Positions 1-9,077 of a stretch of 57,756 nucleotides of DNA are shown piece after piece; the first letter of the stretch is position 1; each line of letters begins with the position of its first letter. The stretch lies in NCBI GenBank assembly GCA_029932915.1, contig JAOZPE010000012.1, positions 1 through 57,756 on the forward strand. Direction: 5' to 3'. The stretch is from Candidatus Krumholzibacteriia bacterium (GTDB lineage Bacteria; Krumholzibacteriota; Krumholzibacteriia; JAJRXK01). Below the pieces are notes generated by a model that saw only the letters and a list, made by a program, of their open reading frames with translations, made no database searches and was not told the origin of the DNA. The position numbers were made by a program, and so were the translations under genes.

Positions 1-1316
1 ACGAGCCACAGGGACCAGTTCTCCACGTAGTGCAGATCGTAGAGGGTGCGGTCCTCGATGGGGGTGTTGCCCCGCAGACCGTTCACCTGCGCCCAACCGG
101 TCAGACCACTGCGCACGCGATGCCGTTCCAGGTAACGCGGCACCTTCCGCTCGAACTCCTCGGCGAAATGCGCCCGCTCGGGACGTGGCCCCACCAGGCT
201 CATGTCCCCCCGCAGGACATTGATGAGCTGGGGCAGTTCATCGAGGCTGAATCGTCTCAGGAAACTCCCGATCCGCGTCCGGCGCGGATCGTTCTCCTTC
301 GTCCACACCGGTCCCGAATCGTCCTCGGCGTCGACCCGCATGGTGCGGAACTTCAACATCTGGAAACGGCGGTTGTCCCGCCCCAGTCTCTCCTGCCGGT
401 ACAGGATGGGGCCCGGTGAACCCAGCTTCACCAGGATTGCCAACACGAGCAGGAGTGGAGAGAGGAGGATCAGGGCCACGGCCGACAGCACGATGTCGAA
501 GCCGCGCTTGATGATGCGGTCCATCCCCGACAGGCCCACGTCCCGTACGCTGATGAAGGGGATGCCCGCGATCTCCTTCATCCTCATGCGGCTCACGTGC
601 AGGCGATACATGTCCGGCACGAAGAGCACGTCGAGGTGGTGCGAACCGAGCCGTTCGGCGATCTCCGCCACTTCCCTCAGATGTTCGAAGGACAGGGCCA
701 GGACCACGAGCTCAGCGCCGGTCCGCAACACTTCCTCCTCGACCTGCCGCGGATCGGTGCTCTTCAACACCGAGACCACGCGGTAGCCCAGGCCGGGAAG
801 ACGCGCATAGGTCTCGACGACCTTCTTGCCCATGGGGCTGTCCCCCACCACCAGCACCCTGCGCACTCCGATTCCGCGATGGAAGAGACGGCGCAGGACG
901 AGGCGTACCACCGCGCGCTCGAGCACGAGGAAGATGAAGCTCATCCAGAAGAAGATGCCGAAGAAACTGCGCGAGTAGCTGAGCTGGCGCACGAAGAAGG
1001 CCAGGGCCAGGACGGTGAGACTGCCAAGCACCACACCGCGGAAGAGACCGGCCAGGTCGTCCTCCAGGGAGCTGCGGCGAGTCGGGTCGTACAGGCCGTT
1101 GGCGTGGAAGATGCCCACCCAGATGACCAGGAGGATGAAACTGGTCCACAGATAGGGGCCGAAGGGGGGAACGCCGAGCGGGACGAGGAACCAGCCCGAG
1201 AGGAAGCGGACGTAATAGCTGAGCAGGAAGGCCGATTCGAGAGCGAGGAGATCGCCGATCAGGAACAGCGTGGGCCGCAACAGATCATGCCGCCTGTGAT
1301 CCTTCACCTCGACCAT
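1..1316 (-). CDS. Polyprenyl-phosphate sugar phosphotransferase, exopolysaccharide type (partial, C-terminus off window)
   Basis: Should transfer a sugar-1-phosphate to undecaprenyl phosphate, the first step of exopolysaccharide or O-antigen repeat assembly, at the inner membrane. The frame opens with ATG at 1316 (MVEVKDHRRHD) and runs off the left edge without a stop. The N-terminal part has several hydrophobic segments, then a Rossmann-like CoA-binding domain (VRRVLVVGDSPMGKK), then the catalytic bacterial sugar transferase domain: a membrane hairpin after KRGFDIVLSA, then YRQERLGRDNRRFQMLKFRT, FSLDELPQLINVLRGDMSLV and GPRPE. This layout is that of WbaP/CpsE/ExoY proteins. It lies 4 bases downstream of the GT4 gene and is probably cotranscribed with it. 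The sugar cannot be read from sequence. Confidence 0.93.
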   Translation of the reverse strand, partial: MVEVKDHRRHDLLRPTLFLIGDLLALESAFLLSYYVRFLSGWFLVPLGVPPFGPYLWTSFILLVIWVGIFHANGLYDPTRRSSLEDDLAGLFRGVVLGSLTVLALAFFVRQLSYSRSFFGIFFWMSFIFLVLERAVVRLVLRRLFHRGIGVRRVLVVGDSPMGKKVVETYARLPGLGYRVVSVLKSTDPRQVEEEVLRTGAELVVLALSFEHLREVAEIAERLGSHHLDVLFVPDMYRLHVSRMRMKEIAGIPFISVRDVGLSGMDRIIKRGFDIVLSAVALILLSPLLLVLAILVKLGSPGPILYRQERLGRDNRRFQMLKFRTMRVDAEDDSGPVWTKENDPRRTRIGSFLRRFSLDELPQLINVLRGDMSLVGPRPERAHFAEEFERKVPRYLERHRVRSGLTGWAQVNGLRGNTPIEDRTLYDLHYVENWSLWL

Positions 1317-1320
1317 GATC

Positions 1321-2475
1321 TCACCTCGAAGCACGGCGCAGGGCTCCGGCCAGGGCCTCCTCGAGCCGGCGGCGGAAGAGCGAGCGGGAGAAACCCTCCG
1401 CATGCTTCCGCATGGCCTCTGCATCCCAGCTGCGGTCGTCGGCCTCGAATGCATCCAGCGCGTGGATCAGACCCTCGACCCCCGGCTCGGTGTACAGGCG
1501 GCCGGTCACCCCGTCCACCACCGTATCCAGGGCCCCGCCCTCACCGTAGGCCACCACCGGCAGACCGCTGGCCGCCGCCTCCAGTGGAGTGATACCGAAA
1601 TCCTCCACTTGAGGGAAGAGAAAGGCCCGATGGCGGGCCATCAACAAGGAAAGCTCCCCATCGGGGACGAAGCCCCGCAGTTCGATGCGGTCGTCGGCAC
1701 CCAGCTCGTGCACGAGCTGCCGCAGACGGGGCAGTTCCGGACCACTGCCCGCCACGGTGAGCCGCCGGCCGCTGCGCGCGCAGGCCTCCACCGCCACATC
1801 CACCCGCTTGTAGGGGACCAGGGCCGACACGACGAGGTAGCGGTCCTCCCGCTCGACGGATCCGTCGACGGGAGGAAAGACATCGAGATCGACGGGAGGA
1901 AAGAGAACCTCCACCCGTTCGGGATCGACCTGCCAGTAGCGAAGGATCCGCTGGCGGACAAAGTGACTATTGGACATGAAGTAATCAACCCGGCGTGCGC
2001 TTCGACGATCCCACGCTCTCAGCCGCCGGGCCTCCCACTCGATGAAGCGTCGCTTCAACCCCCGCCAATTTCCGAAGTAATCCTCGAAACGATCCCAGAC
2101 GTAACGCATGGGAGTGTGACAATAACAGATGTGCACCGCCCCCTCGCGCGCGCGCGCCCCCTTGGCCACGCAGTGGCTGGTGCTCACCACCAGGTCGAAA
2201 CGCCGCAGGTCGAGGTGGTCGACCCAGGCGGGGAAGAAGGGAAGCAGGTAGCGGTAGCGGCTGCGGACGCCGGGCAGGCGGTTCATCCACGAGGTGTGGA
2301 TGGGACGGTCCTCGATCTCCGGGTGACTCGAACCCTTCACGTGGAAGAGGGTGAAGAGTTCGGCCTGGGGAAAGATCCGGCAGAGTTCGTGGAGGACCTT
2401 CTCACCGCCGCGGTAGCCGTTGAGCCAGTCGTGGACGAGCGCCACGCGCAGATCCCCGGAGAAGGAGCCTTCCAT
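1321..2475 (-). CDS. GT4-family glycosyltransferase
   Basis: A 384-residue GT-B retaining glycosyltransferase, probably adding a sugar to a lipid-linked polysaccharide precursor. The N-terminal domain starts LRVALVHDWLNGYRGGEKVL and carries the conserved CHTPMRYVWD stretch. The C-terminal nucleotide-sugar domain shows LVVSALVPYKRVDVAVEA, a VAGSGPEL turn and the GT4 signature EDFGITPLEAAASGLPVV. ATG at 2475 was chosen because family homology begins just after it; the frame stays open upstream but overlaps recX. It sits 5 bases after recX and 4 bases before the sugar transferase, so a polysaccharide gene pair appears attached to the recA-recX transcript. Acceptor and donor are unknown. Confidence 0.9.
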   Translation of the reverse strand: MEGSFSGDLRVALVHDWLNGYRGGEKVLHELCRIFPQAELFTLFHVKGSSHPEIEDRPIHTSWMNRLPGVRSRYRYLLPFFPAWVDHLDLRRFDLVVSTSHCVAKGARAREGAVHICYCHTPMRYVWDRFEDYFGNWRGLKRRFIEWEARRLRAWDRRSARRVDYFMSNSHFVRQRILRYWQVDPERVEVLFPPVDLDVFPPVDGSVEREDRYLVVSALVPYKRVDVAVEACARSGRRLTVAGSGPELPRLRQLVHELGADDRIELRGFVPDGELSLLMARHRAFLFPQVEDFGITPLEAAASGLPVVAYGEGGALDTVVDGVTGRLYTEPGVEGLIHALDAFEADDRSWDAEAMRKHAEGFSRSLFRRRLEEALAGALRRASR

Positions 2476-2480
2476 TCCGT

Positions 2481-3137
2481 TCACTCGGCCTTCTCCGCCC
2501 GGCGCAGGCGATCGGCCTCGTCGAAGACCACGCGCCGGGACAGCGCGGGTGGGAATCCCCGGCTGGCCAGGAAGCGCAGGGCCCGCGCCCGGTCCCGGTC
2601 CTCGTGCAGCGGATAGTGCCGGGAGGCGAGGGCCTTGCGGCAGGCCTCCTCCTCCCGCTCCGGCGGCAGGAGTTCGGCCAGGGCCTCGTCGATCGCTCCG
2701 TCGTCCACACCCTGGTCGCGCAGACCGCTGCGCAGCCAGCGCGCGCCGACCGGCCGGCGCGCGAGCTGGTCGCGGCACCAGGCGGCGGCGAAACGGCGGT
2801 CGTCGAGCAGACCCTGCGCGGCGAGTTCGTCGAGCACCGCCTCGACCGCCGCTTCGGGATGATCCTTCTGGAGCAGACGCAGGCGCAGACGGCGGCGCGA
2901 GTAGAAACGGCGGCCGAGCAGACGCATCGCATCCCTCGCCACCGCCTTGCGGGAGGCCGCCGCATCCAGGGCCCGCCGCACTGCATCGTCCACGGGCGAG
3001 CCCAATCCGAGTTCGCCCACCTCAGGCGCGGACGGGGCCACCTCCCAGGTGGTCCCGTCACTGGCTCGAATCGTGAGGCGGCCGCGCTCGGGATCCTCCT
3101 CCCACGCGACCACCTCGATCCTCGGGAAGTCTTCCAT
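2481..3137 (-). CDS. recX: Regulatory protein RecX
   Basis: A 218-residue RecX, which binds RecA filaments and limits their extension. The body shows the three-helix repeat pattern of the family: AMRLLGRRFYSRRRLRLRLL, then VLDELAAQGLLDDRRFAAAW, then WLRSGLRDQGVDDGAIDEAL, and a final repeat containing RALRFLASRGFPPAL. The first 45 or so residues ([19 protein letters not shown]...) match the small N-terminal beta region seen in many RecX proteins. Its ATG at 3137 overlaps the recA stop by one base (TGATG), the usual recA-recX coupling. The assignment rests on both the repeats and the position. Confidence 0.92.
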   Translation of the reverse strand: MEDFPRIEVVAWEEDPERGRLTIRASDGTTWEVAPSAPEVGELGLGSPVDDAVRRALDAAASRKAVARDAMRLLGRRFYSRRRLRLRLLQKDHPEAAVEAVLDELAAQGLLDDRRFAAAWCRDQLARRPVGARWLRSGLRDQGVDDGAIDEALAELLPPEREEEACRKALASRHYPLHEDRDRARALRFLASRGFPPALSRRVVFDEADRLRRAEKAE

Positions 3138-4243
3138 CACGCCGCCGAACTCTTCGCCTTGCGGCCCCGACCCCGCCCACTCTCCGAAGTGGGCTTGGGC
3201 TGGCTCGTCGGCGCTTCGTCCTTCTTGCGCGGGGAGGGAGGTTGGATCTCGTAGTGCTCGAAGACCTCGTTCTGGATGCGGTCGCGCAGGTCGGCGTTCT
3301 CCTTCAGGAAGACACGCACGTTCTCGCGGCCCTGACCCAGACGCTCCTCGCCATAGGAGAACCACGCTCCGCTCTTCTGGATCACCCCCGCCTCCACACC
3401 GAGGTCGATGAGATCGCCTTCGCGGGAGATGCCCTCGCCGTAGAGGATGTCGAACTCACACTTCTTGAACGGAGGCGAGACCTTGTTCTTGACCACCTTC
3501 ACCCGCACCCGGCTGCCGGTGACCTTCTCGCCCTCGGTGATGCCGCCGATGCGGCGGATGTCCAGACGCACCGAAGCGTAGAACTTCAGGGCGTTGCCGC
3601 CCGAAGTGGTCTCCGGATTGCCGAACATCACCCCGATCTTCATGCGGATCTGGTTGGTGAAGAGCACGAGGGTGTTGGTCTTCTTGATCGCCCCGGTGAG
3701 CTTGCGCAGGGCCTGGCTCATCAGCCGCGCCTGCAGTCCGACGTGCTGGTCGCCCATCTCGCCCTCGATCTCCGCGCGGGGGACGAGTGCAGCCACCGAG
3801 TCGATGACGATGACATCGAGAGCACCGCTGCGCACCAGCATCTCGGCGATCTCCAGCGCCTGCTCGCCGGTGTCCGGCTGGCTCACCAGGAGGTTGTCGA
3901 CGTCCACGCCGAGCTTGCGCGCGTAGGTCGGATCCATGGCGTGTTCGGCGTCGATGAACGCGGCCATGCCGCCTTCCTTCTGCGCGTTGGCGATGACGCT
4001 CAGGCAGACGGTGGTCTTGCCGCTGCCCTCGGGTCCGTAGATCTCGGCCACGCGGCCGCGGGGAAGGCCGCCGATGCCCAGGGCGATGTCCAGGGCCAGG
4101 CTGCCGGTGGAGATGGGAATGACGTCCTCGACCGCGCCCTCATCGCCGAGTCGCATGAGAGCGCCCTTGCCGTATTGTTTCTCGATCTGCGCCCGGGTGA
4201 GTTCCAGGGCCTGGAGGCGCTCGTCTCTGGGATCCTTGGCCAT
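3137..4243 (-). CDS. recA: Recombinase RecA
   Basis: RecA, 368 residues, the ATP-dependent strand-exchange protein that also triggers LexA self-cleavage. Visible motifs: the Walker [26 protein letters not shown], Walker [21 protein letters not shown], loop L1/L2 region [20 protein letters not shown] and [11 protein letters not shown], and [17 protein letters not shown]. The C-terminal tail here is basic and serine-rich ([13 protein letters not shown]) rather than acidic. The start [15 protein letters not shown] at 4243 follows GGAAGGGAGATC, a good ribosome site. Coupled to recX. LexA is encoded 42 kb away in the same window, but I could not recognise a classical LexA box upstream. Confidence 0.99.
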   Translation of the reverse strand: MAKDPRDERLQALELTRAQIEKQYGKGALMRLGDEGAVEDVIPISTGSLALDIALGIGGLPRGRVAEIYGPEGSGKTTVCLSVIANAQKEGGMAAFIDAEHAMDPTYARKLGVDVDNLLVSQPDTGEQALEIAEMLVRSGALDVIVIDSVAALVPRAEIEGEMGDQHVGLQARLMSQALRKLTGAIKKTNTLVLFTNQIRMKIGVMFGNPETTSGGNALKFYASVRLDIRRIGGITEGEKVTGSRVRVKVVKNKVSPPFKKCEFDILYGEGISREGDLIDLGVEAGVIQKSGAWFSYGEERLGQGRENVRVFLKENADLRDRIQNEVFEHYEIQPPSPRKKDEAPTSQPKPTSESGRGRGRKAKSSAA

Positions 4244-4340
4244 GATCTCCCTTCCTGGTGGAAGCGTTGATGAAATGTCCGGGAGGTTGGTTTCGGGGGG
4301 ACAGGTCCGTGGGGCGGGGAGACCTGACACCGCGCGCCGC

Positions 4341-4369
4341 ACTCTACCACGGCCGCCGGTGCGGCGCAA
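4341..4369 (-). promoter_or_regulatory. Putative sigma70-type promoter of recA
   Basis: Read on the minus strand, TTGCGC (4364-4369) is followed after 17 bases by TAGAGT (4341-4346), in the 145-base space between thpR and recA and about 100 bases before the recA start. Spacing is ideal and both hexamers are near consensus, but no experimental support exists and RecA could also be read through from cinA-thpR. Confidence 0.45.
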
Positions 4370-4388
4370 GACAGCCGCCAATGCGCCC

Positions 4389-4937
4389 TCAACCCTCCAG
4401 AGGGTGACGGGACAGGAGCCGGTAGCGCGCACCGTCCGGGTGCAGACGGCTCTCGAAGAATTCGATCGCCTCGATCCGGCTGCTCCAGGACAGAGGGGCC
4501 AGCTCGGCGGCCAGACGCCGCAGATCCTCCTGGCGGGGCGGGCGGCGGAAGCGGGCCACCGTCAGGTGGGCGCGGAAGGGACGCCGCCGGGGCCGCAGAT
4601 CCGCCGGCAGGGCCGCGATGAGCTCCCGGGCCAGGGCAGCGAGGCGCTCCTCCCCCTCCTGCACGCCCAGGTAGGCCACGCGCGCCGCGCGCCACGACGG
4701 GAACACGCCCAATCCTCCCCACTCCACCGCGAAGGCCGGACGGTGGGCCGCCGCATCGGCCGCCGCCTCGATCGCCTCCCTTCGCCCCTCCTCCAGTTCG
4801 CCGAGGAAGGCCAGGGTCAGGTGCAGGTTCTCCGGGGACGGCCATCGTCCCCCCAGCTCCTCCGTCCACTGCGGCAGCAGCACGCCGAGTTCGCGGCGCA
4901 GGTTCTCCGGGGGGGTGACGGCGAGGAAGAGGCGCAT
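4389..4937 (-). CDS. thpR: RNA 2',3'-cyclic phosphodiesterase (ThpR/LigT)
   Basis: A 182-residue 2H phosphoesterase. Family members hydrolyse 2',3'-cyclic phosphates at RNA ends and can ligate tRNA halves in vitro. Both catalytic HxT motifs are present: HLTLAFLG near residue 39 and [10 protein letters not shown] near residue 125. The N-terminus [18 protein letters not shown] is typical of the family. The ATG at 4937 lies 4 bases after the cinA stop, and pairing with cinA just upstream of recA is a common bacterial arrangement, which supports the call and suggests translational coupling. Confidence 0.93.
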   Translation of the reverse strand: MRLFLAVTPPENLRRELGVLLPQWTEELGGRWPSPENLHLTLAFLGELEEGRREAIEAAADAAAHRPAFAVEWGGLGVFPSWRAARVAYLGVQEGEERLAALARELIAALPADLRPRRRPFRAHLTVARFRRPPRQEDLRRLAAELAPLSWSSRIEAIEFFESRLHPDGARYRLLSRHPLEG

Positions 4938-4941
4938 CGTC

Positions 4942-6180
4942 CTAGGTGGGAAGGCTTCCCGCCACCGGCGCCTTCATCTCCCGGCGCAAGAGGTCCAGGG
5001 CCGCGGCGACGCTCCACCGGCGGTTCTGCTCGCGGTCGCCCGGCAGCTGGAGGAGCCGGGTCCGGGTGGAGCCCTCGCCGGCCAGGCCCAGGTGGACCGT
5101 GCCCACCGGTTTCTCCGGAGTGCCCCCACCGGGTCCGGCCACGCCGGTCACCGCCACCGCCCAGCTCGAGCCCAGACGCCGGCGCGCGCCCTCGGCCATC
5201 GCGGCCGCACATTCGGCGCTGACGGCGCCGTGCTGCACGAGGAGCGACTCGGGAACCTCGAGTTCGCGCATCTTCACCTCGTTGGCGTAGGCGACGATGC
5301 CACCCACGAAGGCCTGGCTGCTTCCGGCCACCGCGGTGAACGCGCCCCCCAAAAGGCCGCCGGTGCACGACTCGGCCACCGCCACCGTCTCACCGCGTCG
5401 GATCAGTTCGTCCAGGACCACCTCGTCCAGACCCGTCTCCCCGATGGCGTAGAGATCGGATCCGAGGGCGTCGATCAAGATCCGCGCGCCCTCGGTGGGA
5501 TCGACCTCCTCGTGCCGCCCCTGCACCAGGATGTCCACCCCGAAGGGGGTCACGCAGAAACCCACCTCCAGCTCGGACGATTCGATTCCGCTGCCGGCGA
5601 CCCGATCGGCCGCCCGCGACTCGGGCAGACCGGCGGTGCGCAGACGCACGAGCGCGGGCGCGCTGCCTTCGACCAGGGGAAGCACGACCGCCTCGGCCGT
5701 CGTCTCCCACATCGCCCGCAACTCGGCGGGGACGCCGGGCAGCAGGATCAAGGGAACCCCCTCGTGCAGATGCAGCAGTCCGGGAGCGGTGCCCCGGGGA
5801 TTGGCGATGGGACGTCCACTGGGAGTGCGGAGGGCCTGGCGCAGGTTGCTGTGGGCCATCGAGCGGCCGCGTTCGCGGTAGCGGCGCCGGAGCTGATCGA
5901 CCAGCTCCTCGTCCTCCACCAGCTCCTCCCCGACCACCCGGGCGAGGGCCTGCCGGGTGATGTCGTCGGCGGTGGGTCCGAGCCCGCCGCTGACGACCAC
6001 CGCCACCGACTCGCGCCAGGCGGCCTCGATCGCCCGGGCGATGGCCTCCAGACGGTCCGGGACGATGCGGATCGATCCCACCCGGGCCCGCTTCCGCCGC
6101 AGCCGTTCGATGATGTAGCGCGAGTTGCTCTCGGGGGTGCGGCCATCGAGCAGCTCGTCGCCGACCATGACCAATGCCAC
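4942..6180 (-). CDS. cinA: CinA-family protein (competence/damage-inducible; NMN deamidase domain)
   Basis: A 412-residue CinA. The N-terminal COG1058 molybdopterin-binding-like domain begins VALVMVGDELLDGRTPESN and carries SGGLGPTADD; the C-terminal domain, which in characterised homologues deamidates nicotinamide mononucleotide, has AVAESCTGGLLG, GGIVAYANEVKMRELEV, HGAVSAECAAAMAEGAR and AVTGVAGPGGGTPEKPVG. I chose GTG at 6180 because AGGAG lies 10 bases upstream and homologues begin at this point; a longer frame runs into pgpA and shows no homology. It precedes thpR-recA-recX, a classical DNA-uptake/recombination grouping. Confidence 0.94.
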   Translation of the reverse strand: MALVMVGDELLDGRTPESNSRYIIERLRRKRARVGSIRIVPDRLEAIARAIEAAWRESVAVVVSGGLGPTADDITRQALARVVGEELVEDEELVDQLRRRYRERGRSMAHSNLRQALRTPSGRPIANPRGTAPGLLHLHEGVPLILLPGVPAELRAMWETTAEAVVLPLVEGSAPALVRLRTAGLPESRAADRVAGSGIESSELEVGFCVTPFGVDILVQGRHEEVDPTEGARILIDALGSDLYAIGETGLDEVVLDELIRRGETVAVAESCTGGLLGGAFTAVAGSSQAFVGGIVAYANEVKMRELEVPESLLVQHGAVSAECAAAMAEGARRRLGSSWAVAVTGVAGPGGGTPEKPVGTVHLGLAGEGSTRTRLLQLPGDREQNRRWSVAAALDLLRREMKAPVAGSLPT

Positions 6181-6194
6181 CTGACGGGATCTCC

Positions 6195-6650
6195 TCAGAT
6201 CAGCCACAGCCAGACCACCATGAGCAGACGGGTGTAGACGCCGGCCATGAGATCGTCGGCCATGATCCCCCACCCGCCGGGAAGACCCTCGGCCCTGCGG
6301 GCCGGAGGCGGTTTGACCACGTCGAGCAGACGGAACAGGAGGAAGGCGACCAGCACGTTCACCGGGGTCAAGGGGACGGCCAGCAGGGAGACGGCCATGC
6401 CCGCCGCCTCGTCCATGGTGGCCTGCGCGGGATCCTCCCCGAACTCGCGCTCGAGGAAACCGCAGGCCGGCACGCCCACCACCACCGTGAAGACGAGAAA
6501 GGCGAGTTGGACGCCGAGCCCCTCGATGGGGATCACCAGGAAGAGGACGGCGACGACCAGACTGGTCCAGGTGGCCGGCACGATGGGAATGAAACCCACC
6601 CCGAAGAAGGTTCCGAAGATCCGTCCGAACCAGCGTTGCATGGACACCAC
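6195..6650 (-). CDS. pgpA: Phosphatidylglycerophosphatase A
   Basis: A 151-residue integral membrane phosphatase that removes the phosphate from phosphatidylglycerol-phosphate to give phosphatidylglycerol. It shows the family pattern FGTFFGVGFIPIVPATWTS near the N-terminus, the E/D-rich ATMDEAAGMAV segment, and FLLFRLLDVVKPPPARRAEG followed by GGWGIMADDLMAGVYT, which holds the conserved aspartates. At least four hydrophobic segments are visible. A second possible start (MQRWFGR) lies three codons in. It ends 14 bases before the cinA start, so it may lead the cinA-thpR-recA transcript. Confidence 0.93.
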   Translation of the reverse strand: MVSMQRWFGRIFGTFFGVGFIPIVPATWTSLVVAVLFLVIPIEGLGVQLAFLVFTVVVGVPACGFLEREFGEDPAQATMDEAAGMAVSLLAVPLTPVNVLVAFLLFRLLDVVKPPPARRAEGLPGGWGIMADDLMAGVYTRLLMVVWLWLI

Positions 6651-6842
6651 CTTGGAGAAGCCGGATCGCCGCCGGGGCGGGAATCCACCCCGTCTTCGTC
6701 GACCCGCACGCCACCCATGCCACCCTAGGGAAGCCCGGAGGAGGGGTCAAGACACAGAGACTTCCCTTGTCCCCTGCCGCGTTCATCCGCTACACATGGA
6801 CAATGGGTCCGCGCGTGGGCCCGGAGTGAAGGGAAGAAGGGT
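6651..6842. other. Intergenic region between divergent pgpA and membrane-protein gene
   Basis: This 192-base space separates two divergently transcribed genes and must hold promoters for both. A ribosome site (GGGAAGAAGG) lies just before the TTG start at 6843. I could not pick out convincing promoter hexamers. Confidence 0.4.
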
Positions 6843-8936
6843 TTGAAACGCCTTGCGCTCATTCCGGGACTGTGCACCGTCGCCGTCCTCCTCTATGCCG
6901 CCTGGACCGTGCTCTGCAACCTGGTGGTGTGGTGGCGTCTGTCCCTGGACACCTTGATCGTCGCCTATGCCCTCCTCCTGCTCGGACTGATCCTCGTCGA
7001 GGGGCGACGCCGCCTCGGGGGAAGGCCCTCGCTGCTGCGGCAGTGGATTGGTGAGGAGGAGGAAGGCGAAGGGGGCTCGAGCGGAAGAGGGACATCGGAC
7101 CCGGCCGCAGAGCCCGCCCCGGCGATCGACCGCTCCGGCGGGCTGCAGCCGATGCTTCCCAAGATGGGCGTGGCCGCCGTCGGCGCCCTTCTGGCGGTGG
7201 GGGTCTACGCCCAGACCCAAGAGCCGGGTTCCTTCGCCGCCGCCGCGATCACCTTCCTCACCGCCGCTCTCATCTACACCTACGCATGGAAGCGGCGCGG
7301 CGACGGAACGGAGGTGGATCGCATCGCCCCGCCGCCGCGACGACGCGACCTCGCCCTTCTCACGGCGATCGCCCTGGCGCTGGTGGTGCTCACGCTGGCC
7401 GCCCATCACGCCGACACCGACGACTGCTTCTACGGAAACGTGGTCGCCCGCGCCGCCGGTTCTCCCGGCGAACCCTTCCTCCAGCACGACGGGATCTTCG
7501 GCATCGAAGGGGCGCCGTTGATGCTGCCCGCCTACAAGACCCATTCCTTCGAGGCGGCCGCGGCGGCCTTCAGCCGGATCACCGGCCTGGCTCCCCTGCT
7601 CTCGCTGCACTGGGCGCTGGCGGCGATGGCCGCCTTCCTCGCCCCCTTCGCCTGGGCCCTCCTGCTGCGCCGCCTGCTGCCCGAACACTGGCTCGTGGCC
7701 ACCGTGATCACCCTGGCCCTCCTGCTGAGTCTGGGGGACGGGCACGCCGCCTACGGGAACTTCGCCTTCGTCCGCCTGCACCAGGGAAAGGGCGTGCTGT
7801 TGACGGTGGGCATGCCCCTGGTGGCGGCGATGGCCCTGCGCTACGCCGCCGCCCCCTCGCCGGCGCGGGCCTTGGCCCTGTGGGCCGCACAGACCACGGC
7901 GATGGGCCTGAGTTTCAGCGGACTGGCGGTGGTCCCCGTCGCATGGATCATCCTCGTCGGGGCATGGAGGGGACGGTGGAACCGCTGGTTCCTCGTGGGC
8001 CTGCTCTGTTCCGTCCACCCGCTGCTGCTGGCCGGGATCATGGCCGCTCCCATGCAGCACAGCGCGGAGGCGCTGGCCCGCTTCAAGAACGCGAGTGATC
8101 CGGGACACACGCCCTTCGAGGTGCTCGACCATGCGATGAAGATGGTCCTGGGCCAGGACCGCATGCGGCTGCTCGCCCTCTTCCTCGCGCTCTTCGCGTG
8201 GAGCGTGCCGCGGGACCGAAGGGTGGCGAGAATCCTCATCCTGCTGCCACTGGCCTTCTTCGTGGCCTTCAATCCGGCCGCGGTGCGGCGTTTCGCCACC
8301 ACCCCGTCGAGCCGCGAGCTGTGGTTCCGCGCCTTCTGGATCCTTCCCCTGCCGGCGATCATGGCGGTCGGATTGAGCGCGCCGGCGATGCTCGCCTCTC
8401 GATGGCGATGGAGGAAGGGTTCGTGGATCCTGGCCGTGCTGGCGGCCGCCGTGCTCATCCCCCAGTCGAGGACCACCTCCCCCCTGTCCTCCCGAAACGA
8501 CACCTGGTGGCACTGGCCGCCCCAGGTGAAGGCCCCGCCCGAGGACTACGCCGCCGCGCGCTGTCTGGTGGAGAACGTCGACGAGGACTCCCGTGTCGTC
8601 GCCCCCGAGGCGGTGGCGGCGTGGGTACCCACCTTCGAGAAGCGCGTCTATCCACTCTTCACCCGCTTCTACGACGAACGCTTCCTGCTGTTGAACCTGC
8701 CGGCCGACGAGGTCTACAAGCGCCGGACCCTCACCGGCTTCGTCAGCGAGGCCGGGCACCACCTGGATTTCCCCGAGGTCATCTGCTTCAACTCCCGCCG
8801 CTTCGACATCGACGGCTGGTGTCTGCGGGACTTCGGGGCGCAGACCGACAAGGCGCTCTCGGAGGCGGCGCAGTGCGGTTTCCAACGGGTGGGCGTGAAC
8901 GAGCGCTACCGGGTGTACACCCGGCACGGCGAGTAG
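6843..8936 (+). CDS. Large polytopic membrane protein of unknown function
   Basis: A 697-residue protein starting at TTG (MKRLALIPGL), which is preceded by AAGAAGG. It has two or three N-terminal hydrophobic segments, a charged soluble stretch around residues 62-100, then roughly ten more membrane segments to about residue 550, and a soluble C-terminal domain of about 140 residues. A luminal loop holds HHADTDDCFYGNVVARAAG followed by conserved-looking FLQHDG. This recalls the acidic first loop of GT-C glycosyltransferases and of DUF6077-like proteins, but I do not recognise a defined family. It stands alone between pgpA (divergent) and mglA (convergent). A role in sugar or lipid transfer is only a guess. 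Confidence 0.8.
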   Translation: MKRLALIPGLCTVAVLLYAAWTVLCNLVVWWRLSLDTLIVAYALLLLGLILVEGRRRLGGRPSLLRQWIGEEEEGEGGSSGRGTSDPAAEPAPAIDRSGGLQPMLPKMGVAAVGALLAVGVYAQTQEPGSFAAAAITFLTAALIYTYAWKRRGDGTEVDRIAPPPRRRDLALLTAIALALVVLTLAAHHADTDDCFYGNVVARAAGSPGEPFLQHDGIFGIEGAPLMLPAYKTHSFEAAAAAFSRITGLAPLLSLHWALAAMAAFLAPFAWALLLRRLLPEHWLVATVITLALLLSLGDGHAAYGNFAFVRLHQGKGVLLTVGMPLVAAMALRYAAAPSPARALALWAAQTTAMGLSFSGLAVVPVAWIILVGAWRGRWNRWFLVGLLCSVHPLLLAGIMAAPMQHSAEALARFKNASDPGHTPFEVLDHAMKMVLGQDRMRLLALFLALFAWSVPRDRRVARILILLPLAFFVAFNPAAVRRFATTPSSRELWFRAFWILPLPAIMAVGLSAPAMLASRWRWRKGSWILAVLAAAVLIPQSRTTSPLSSRNDTWWHWPPQVKAPPEDYAAARCLVENVDEDSRVVAPEAVAAWVPTFEKRVYPLFTRFYDERFLLLNLPADEVYKRRTLTGFVSEAGHHLDFPEVICFNSRRFDIDGWCLRDFGAQTDKALSEAAQCGFQRVGVNERYRVYTRHGE

Positions 8937-8955
8937 ACGGAGAAGTGGAAGCGCG

Positions 8956-9043
8956 GCTTCGGCGAGTGGGGAAAGAGATGGGCGCCCCTCGACCCGGGGC
9001 CGGTGTGAGGACCGGCGGTGGGGAGGGGCGCCTCGCCCGAAGC
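8956..9043. terminator. Long inverted repeat between convergent genes, likely bidirectional terminator
   Basis: Inner arms GGCGCCCCTC (8981-8990) and GAGGGGCGCC (9023-9032) pair perfectly. Outer arms GCTTCGGCGA (8956-8965) and TCGCCCGAAGC (9033-9043) pair with one bulged base, and a small CCGGT/ACCGG hairpin sits in the loop. It starts 20 bases past the stop of the membrane-protein gene and ends 34 bases before the stop of mglA, the position expected of a shared terminator. There is no T run on either strand. Confidence 0.55.
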
Positions 9044-9077
9044 TGGATGGTGCATCCGCCCGGCCGGATCGACCGGT

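Noticed and set aside
4244-4388. Search for a classical SOS box upstream of recA
   Set aside because: No CTGT-N8-ACAG or GAAC-N4-GTTC element could be found; only a standard promoter is supported.
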